A stretch of 10,811 bases of DNA. Origin: an uncultured Porphyromonadaceae bacterium. Its GTDB lineage: Bacteria; Bacteroidota; Bacteroidia; Bacteroidales; Muribaculaceae. The stretch is from positions 1-10,811 of the forward strand of contig CAMWIF010000054.1 of NCBI GenBank assembly GCA_947174225.1, read 5' to 3'. Both the position numbers and the translations under genes were made by a program. Positions 6,458 through 10,811 of this stretch are shown here, piece by piece (within the stretch, counting starts at the first letter, position 1; each line of letters starts with the position of its first letter). The notes beneath the pieces are model-generated. The model was not told the origin of the DNA, did no database searches, and was given only the letters and a program-made list of their open reading frames with translations.

Positions 6458-7972
6458 TCAAATTACTCCCTGGATGGCAGCGATGATAGGCTTAAAGCTG
6501 AACTGGATAGTCTCATTGATCCAATTCGGGAAGCAACCTATACCGGCGATACATACTATGAGTGTCACGGTAGCGAGACGCTCAAACCAAGTGGCATCGG
6601 TAAGCTCAAGGTGATGCTTATCCTGCACAGGACCAAGAAGAAGCTTACCCACAACACGGAGGATATAGACAGCCGTAATCACGATTGAGCAGGTAGCGGC
6701 AATCACAAAGATACGATGGAAAGTGTCGGCATCCTGGAATGAACCGAAGAAGATGGTCATCTCAGCTACGAAGCCTGACAGACCCGGAAGACCGAGTGAT
6801 GCGAAACCTGCAATCATATAGCAGACACCGAGGTAAGGCATAATTCTCATCAAGCCACCCATCTGGCGGATATCGCGTGTATGTGTACGTCCGTAGATCA
6901 TACCGATAAGGGCAAAGAAGAGAGCTGTCATCAAACCGTGAGAGAGCATCTGAAGGATAGCACCCGTCATAGCTGTGGTGTTAAGCATAAGGATTGCGAA
7001 GAGCACCATACCGCAGTGAGAAACCGATGAGTAAGCATTGATATACTTGAGGTCGGTCTGCACACAAGCGGAGAACGCACCGTAGACGATACTGATACCG
7101 GTAAGGATGATGAAGATCCAAGCCAGTTCATTTGCCGCCTGCGGAAGAAGGAAGATGGCAATGCGGAAGCAACCGTAGCCACCAAGCTTCATAAGCACAC
7201 CCGCATGGAGCATTGACACAGCTGTCGGGGCACAAGCGTGACCGTCGGGGCTCCATGTGTGGAAGGGGAACATAGCACCAAGCACACCGAAGCCTACGAA
7301 AGTAAAGCAGAAAAGCATCTTCTGCCAGTCGGGATCGATAGAGGCATTGTGAGAAATCTCAAGGATGTTCCAAGTGAGCTGACCACCTTCCGGAGCACTG
7401 TGCCAGTAGATGCCGAGCAGACCAAGCATAAGGAATGCCGAACCACCCATAAGCATAAGGGTAAGCTTCATTGCTGAATACTCCTTGCGTCCGGTGCCCC
7501 ACACGCCGATGAGAAGGTACATCGGGATAAGAGCCACCTCATAGAACATGAACATCGTGAAGATGTCGATGGAGATAAAGAAACCGAACACACCGGTGCT
7601 CAGAAGAGCAAACCAGAGGAAGAAGTTCTTGGGAAGCGGACTGATTTTCCAGGAAGCGAAAGTTCCGGCAAATACAATCACAGAGGAGAGCATAAGCATA
7701 AGCACCGAAATACCGTCTACACCGACAGCGAGATGAATATTGAGCGGTGCATACCACATCCAGCTACCGGTGAAGAGCATCTCATCATCTACGCCGGCGG
7801 CACGGAGACTTAGAAAATCGCAGCAAAGCCAGATTGAAAGGCCGAGCAGGACTGTTGAGCAAACCACCATCACTGAGCGGATAGCATTCATACTGCTGTT
7901 GCGGCATAAACCTAATCCTGCCATCATAATGACGGGGATCACTACAAACCAGATTAATATATTTCCAAACAT
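6458..7972 (-). CDS. nuoM: NADH-quinone oxidoreductase subunit M
   Basis: This 504-residue membrane protein, with about 14 helices, is the middle antiporter-like subunit of the complex I membrane arm. Conserved features are Glu145 in FYEVALIPMYLLIG (E. coli E144), the PFHTWSPDGH segment at 236-245, APTAVSMLHAGVLMKLGGYG with Lys262 (E. coli K265), SVSHCGMVLF near 316-325, and GFVAEMTIFFGSF with Glu404 (E. coli E407). The oddity is in TM7: aligning MFPFHTWSPD with E. coli MVPLHGWLPD puts Leu231 where E. coli has the essential Lys234 (VKVPMVPLH against VLGAMFPFH). Nothing else suggests decay; the frame is intact and of normal length. It begins 33 bases after nuoL and ends 38 bases before nuoN. 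Confidence 0.97.
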   Translation of the reverse strand: MFGNILIWFVVIPVIMMAGLGLCRNSSMNAIRSVMVVCSTVLLGLSIWLCCDFLSLRAAGVDDEMLFTGSWMWYAPLNIHLAVGVDGISVLMLMLSSVIVFAGTFASWKISPLPKNFFLWFALLSTGVFGFFISIDIFTMFMFYEVALIPMYLLIGVWGTGRKEYSAMKLTLMLMGGSAFLMLGLLGIYWHSAPEGGQLTWNILEISHNASIDPDWQKMLFCFTFVGFGVLGAMFPFHTWSPDGHACAPTAVSMLHAGVLMKLGGYGCFRIAIFLLPQAANELAWIFIILTGISIVYGAFSACVQTDLKYINAYSSVSHCGMVLFAILMLNTTAMTGAILQMLSHGLMTALFFALIGMIYGRTHTRDIRQMGGLMRIMPYLGVCYMIAGFASLGLPGLSGFVAEMTIFFGSFQDADTFHRIFVIAATCSIVITAVYILRVVGKLLLGPVQDKHHLELTDATWFERLATVTLIVCIAGIGCFPNWINETIQFSFKPIIAAIQGVI

Positions 7973-8005
7973 AATCTATTTATTTCTGCGTTGCAATATG
8001 AAAGG

Positions 8006-9952
8006 TTAGATAAGGCAGAGCCAGGTGATGGCGGCAAGTATGATGGCTCCGAAGAAGTACCAGAGCACATATGCCTGAATTGAGCCTGACTGCATACCGC
8101 GTATAGCGTAAGAAGCTTTCTGAGTGATTGTGGCGAAAGCGTCCATTGTAGCGTCGATGACATGGCGGTCAAACCATGCGATGCTCTTACAGATGATGCC
8201 GAAGATGATCTTATGAGTAATAAACATATAGATCTCATCCCAATAGAAGCGACGGTGAGCAGCCTCCCAAAGAGTGGGCCAGAAGTCTTTGACCTTCGTA
8301 GGAAGATCGTTCTTCTTCATATACATCTTTGTGGCGAGCGCAATACCGCAGATAGCTACTATAAGGCTCGGGATAGCCACCTTCACCCATTCGATATGGA
8401 TATGATAAGGAACGCCGTTCCATGTAACGAACTGACCGAAATCTATCCAACCGCAGCAGAATGACACGGCTGCCAAGATAATCAGAGGCACTGACATCTG
8501 CCAGGGAGCATCGTGCGGTTTGTGTTCCTTATAGTGTGGATTCTCCTCCCACCAGAATACGAGGAAGTAGAGACGGAACATATAGAAAGCGGTAAGACCG
8601 GCTACCATCATCATCCACGCACCCCAGAACCAGTGGCGGTTGAACATAGCGGCAAGCATCTCGTCTTTGGAGAAGAAGCCTGCGAAGGGCCAGATACCGG
8701 CAATGGCGAGACAGCCGATAAGGAATGTCCAGTGAGTGATAGGCATATATTTTCTCAGACCACCCATAGCCGTATAGTTGTTGGAGTGTACGGCATGGAT
8801 AAGGGCACCGGCTCCAAGGAAGAGGAGCGCCTTGAACATTGCATGGGTAAAGAGGTGGAACATACCTGCCATATAACCGAGACCTGAGTAATGCACACCC
8901 TCGATCGGAAGGTCGTAAGCACAACCGAGCGACACCATCATAAATGCAATCTGGGAAATTGTAGAGAAAGCAAGCACACGCTTGATGTCGATCTGCGCAC
9001 ACGCCACAACCGCTGCGTAGAAGGCTGTAGCGGCACCCACATAGCATACAAATGTGAGAGATGCGTCAACCACGCAATATACGGGGAACATACGTGCTAC
9101 CAAGTACACACCTGCTACGACCATTGTAGCGGCGTGGATAAGGGCTGACACGGGAGTAGGACCCTCCATAGCGTCGGGAAGCCAGATGTGAAGAGGAAGC
9201 ATTGCTGACTTACCCATACCACCGGTGAAGATCAGCACCATTGCCCAGGTAAGAAGAGATGCACCCATAAATGTTGCACCGCCGAACTCCTGAAGCACAG
9301 CCGCAGGATTGTTGGTCATGGCAACGAAGTTGAATGTCTCGGTATAGTAAGAGAGAATAAGAATACCGATGAGGAAGCCAAGGTCGGCAAAACGGGTCAC
9401 GATAAATGCCTTCTTGGAAGCCGACACTGCTGAGGGAAGCTTATAGAAGAAGCCAATCAACAGATAAGATGAAACACCCACAAGCTCCCAGAAGATATAC
9501 ATCTGGAAAATGTTGGTGGCAACCACGAGGCCGAGCATTGAGAATGTGAAGAGAGAAAGGAATGCGTAGTAACGCTGGAAACCCGGCTCATGCTCCATAT
9601 AGCCCCAGCTGTAGAGATGTACCATAAAAGATATGGTGGTGATCACAATCAGCATAAGGGCAGAAATGGGATCGAGAAGGAAACCGATATTGACTACGAG
9701 CCTCTGGGTGAAAGCCAGCCAGGTGACATCGAACACCTGATACTGCTGGCGCACTCCGTCGATAATGAAGTTGGCGTCGCCACTGAAATAGTAGGTTAAA
9801 GCTACGATGTAGGCAAGGACAGCTGTCGTACCGAGACCGCAGATACCGAGGATACCGGCGAGCTTGCGCGACATCTTGACACCACCTATTCCTAAGACAA
9901 GGAACATCGTGATGGGAATCGCCAAAATTAAAATTGGAAGTGTAATGTCCAT
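8006..9952 (-). CDS. nuoL: NADH-quinone oxidoreductase subunit L
   Basis: This 648-residue membrane protein, with about 16 helices, is the distal antiporter-like subunit of complex I and includes the long lateral helix that lies along the membrane arm. Key positions match E. coli NuoL: Glu156 in FWELVGVSSYLLIGF (E144), Asp190 in TRFADLGF (D178), Lys248 in GGMGKSAMLPLHIWLPDAMEG (K229), Lys374 in HAMFKALLFLGAG (K342) and Lys429 in AGFFSKDEM (K399). The C-terminal segment from about 555 to 648 has the amphipathic HL region (FWDEIYMF-like) and a final helix. It is slightly longer than the E. coli protein (613), within the family's range. The gene starts 3 bases after the nuoK stop, pointing to translational coupling. 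Confidence 0.97.
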   Translation of the reverse strand: MDITLPILILAIPITMFLVLGIGGVKMSRKLAGILGICGLGTTAVLAYIVALTYYFSGDANFIIDGVRQQYQVFDVTWLAFTQRLVVNIGFLLDPISALMLIVITTISFMVHLYSWGYMEHEPGFQRYYAFLSLFTFSMLGLVVATNIFQMYIFWELVGVSSYLLIGFFYKLPSAVSASKKAFIVTRFADLGFLIGILILSYYTETFNFVAMTNNPAAVLQEFGGATFMGASLLTWAMVLIFTGGMGKSAMLPLHIWLPDAMEGPTPVSALIHAATMVVAGVYLVARMFPVYCVVDASLTFVCYVGAATAFYAAVVACAQIDIKRVLAFSTISQIAFMMVSLGCAYDLPIEGVHYSGLGYMAGMFHLFTHAMFKALLFLGAGALIHAVHSNNYTAMGGLRKYMPITHWTFLIGCLAIAGIWPFAGFFSKDEMLAAMFNRHWFWGAWMMMVAGLTAFYMFRLYFLVFWWEENPHYKEHKPHDAPWQMSVPLIILAAVSFCCGWIDFGQFVTWNGVPYHIHIEWVKVAIPSLIVAICGIALATKMYMKKNDLPTKVKDFWPTLWEAAHRRFYWDEIYMFITHKIIFGIICKSIAWFDRHVIDATMDAFATITQKASYAIRGMQSGSIQAYVLWYFFGAIILAAITWLCLI

Positions 9953-9955
9953 ATC

Positions 9956-10267
9956 TTAGTATTTCAATTTGTTGATTTCAGTTATATCAGTATTGCCGAT
10001 CGAACGGTAGATATTGATGATGATGGCAATGGCTATTGCAGTCTCCGCAGCGGCAATTGCGATTGCGAAGAGAGTGAACACCATACCATCCATAGAGCCG
10101 GGGAAAAGATAGCGGTTGAACACCACGAAATTCAGGTCGGCTGAGTTAAGCATCAACTCTAAGGAAATCAGGATAGCAATAAGATTCTTACGGGTAATGA
10201 ATCCGTAAATGCCGCAGACGAGCATTATCACGCTGGGCACAAGATACCATAACATACTCAGATCCAT
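9956..10267 (-). CDS. nuoK: NADH-quinone oxidoreductase subunit K
   Basis: This 103-residue protein has three membrane helices. It lies between NuoJ and NuoN in the complex and carries two buried glutamates of the central proton path: Glu37 in LISLELMLNSADLNFVVF (E. coli E36) and Glu75 in IAIAAAETAIAIAI (E. coli E72). Length is normal for the subunit (about 100). It starts 6 bases after the nuoJ stop and ends 3 bases before nuoL, so the three genes are tightly packed in one operon. Confidence 0.96.
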   Translation of the reverse strand: MDLSMLWYLVPSVIMLVCGIYGFITRKNLIAILISLELMLNSADLNFVVFNRYLFPGSMDGMVFTLFAIAIAAAETAIAIAIIINIYRSIGNTDITEINKLKY

Positions 10268-10273
10268 AACATC

Positions 10274-10801
10274 TTATTCTTTACGGGCAATTGTGACGCC
10301 ACCGATTATACAAGCAAGCAACAACACACTTATAGCCTCAAACGGCAAGAGATACTGGAAACGGTCGCTGCCGGTGAAGGCATCGCCAATCTCTTTCATT
10401 GTGATCTGCTGTCCGTTGGCGATACATTCCGTGAGCGACATCCCGTGAAGGAGCGGCATAAAGAACAGAGCCAACAGAAGAAGCACACCTCCAGCCACTG
10501 CCACTGTGCCGCCGATAGCCCTTCTGTGGGAATCGATTATGCCTGTGGCATCGTTGGGTTTATGGGTAAGCAAAATAGCAAACACAAACAGCACCATAAT
10601 ACCGCCTGCATATACCGCTATCTGCACAGCGCCCAGAAACTGGTAGCCTAACTGGAAATAAATCACTGCCGTGCTGAGAAGCACAAAAAGAAGGTAGGTC
10701 GCGGAACGCAAGATCTTGCGCGTAGTCACCGCCTTGATGGAAAAGACCACTATGGCGATGGCAACCACGAAATACACAATTATATTTCCTACAGAATCCA
10801 T
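10274..10801 (-). CDS. nuoJ: NADH-quinone oxidoreductase subunit J
   Basis: This 175-residue membrane protein, with five predicted helices, is the complex I subunit whose third helix changes between alpha and pi-bulge forms during coupling. That helix is seen as GAVQIAVYAGGIMVLFVFA at residues 57-75, with Tyr64 in the conserved VY-GG context. The C-terminal helix FEAISVLLLACIIGGVTIA and the final ARKE are typical. Length is near the E. coli protein (184). The start at 10801 is preceded on the minus strand by two TAA triplets within ten bases, one of which may end the upstream gene (nuoI would be expected), but that gene is outside the window. Confidence 0.95.
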   Translation of the reverse strand: MDSVGNIIVYFVVAIAIVVFSIKAVTTRKILRSATYLLFVLLSTAVIYFQLGYQFLGAVQIAVYAGGIMVLFVFAILLTHKPNDATGIIDSHRRAIGGTVAVAGGVLLLLALFFMPLLHGMSLTECIANGQQITMKEIGDAFTGSDRFQYLLPFEAISVLLLACIIGGVTIARKE

Positions 10802-10811
10802 TATTTATTAG

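Noticed and set aside
8513..9148. Long frames on both strands within nuoL (8513-8887 plus, 8529-9047 minus, 8891-9148 plus)
   Set aside because: They are shadows of nuoL, which carries all family residues in its own frame. Their products are rich in His, Cys and Arg in a way typical of out-of-frame translation.
10802..10811. End of an upstream gene (nuoI) at the right edge
   Set aside because: Two TAA triplets are visible on the minus strand but ten bases cannot show which frame is coding.
1..10811. Mobile elements, CRISPR arrays, tRNA or rRNA genes, or a defence or biosynthetic island
   Set aside because: No transposase, integrase, regularly spaced repeat array or RNA gene was recognised; gene content is core metabolism, respiration and envelope.

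Overview
The window looks like ordinary chromosomal sequence from a member of the Bacteroidota, most likely order Bacteroidales (a Muribaculaceae/Bacteroidaceae-type gut organism). The reasons are the protein flavour of NadE, Sua5 and the Nuo subunits, a promoter of the TTTG / TAnnTTTG type upstream of nadE, and start codons without clear Shine-Dalgarno sequences. The family placement is inference from memory of such proteins, not from a search. Base composition looks even throughout and no mobile element, tRNA, rRNA or CRISPR array was seen.

Layout. (a) 1-3009, minus strand: nadE (glutamine-dependent NAD+ synthetase), then a Sua5/TsaC-type threonylcarbamoyl-AMP synthase, then the first 100 residues of a membrane sugar transferase that runs off the left edge. 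They are co-directional with short gaps (75 and 26 bases) and may share the nadE promoter at about 3140-3170. That promoter contains a perfect 8+8 palindrome in its spacer, a candidate operator. (b) 3010-3321: divergent intergenic region with the nadE promoter and three copies of an ATTTTGTA element in front of the next gene. (c) 3322-4677, plus strand: a small secreted outer-membrane beta-barrel protein and an M48 zinc-metalloprotease lipoprotein, two envelope genes. (d) 4678-4943: convergent intergenic region with a probable terminator, a 24-bp perfect inverted repeat, and a tandem 17-bp duplication at the 3' end of nuoN. (e) 4944-10801, minus strand: nuoN, nuoM, nuoL, nuoK and nuoJ, transcribed in the order J-K-L-M-N, the membrane arm of respiratory complex I. 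The rest of the operon lies to the right of the window.

How it works together: NuoJKLMN form the proton-translocating membrane arm. NuoL, NuoM and NuoN each resemble a Mrp-type antiporter; NuoJ and NuoK link them to the quinone-binding part. NadE makes the NAD+ pool, so the window is NAD- and respiration-flavoured, but the two blocks are separated by convergent transcription and there is no sign that they are co-regulated. The most notable protein observation is that NuoM has Leu231 where E. coli NuoM has the essential TM7 lysine (K234). NuoL and NuoN keep theirs. I see no undescribed multi-gene system here; the points worth checking are the NuoM substitution and several non-coding structures.
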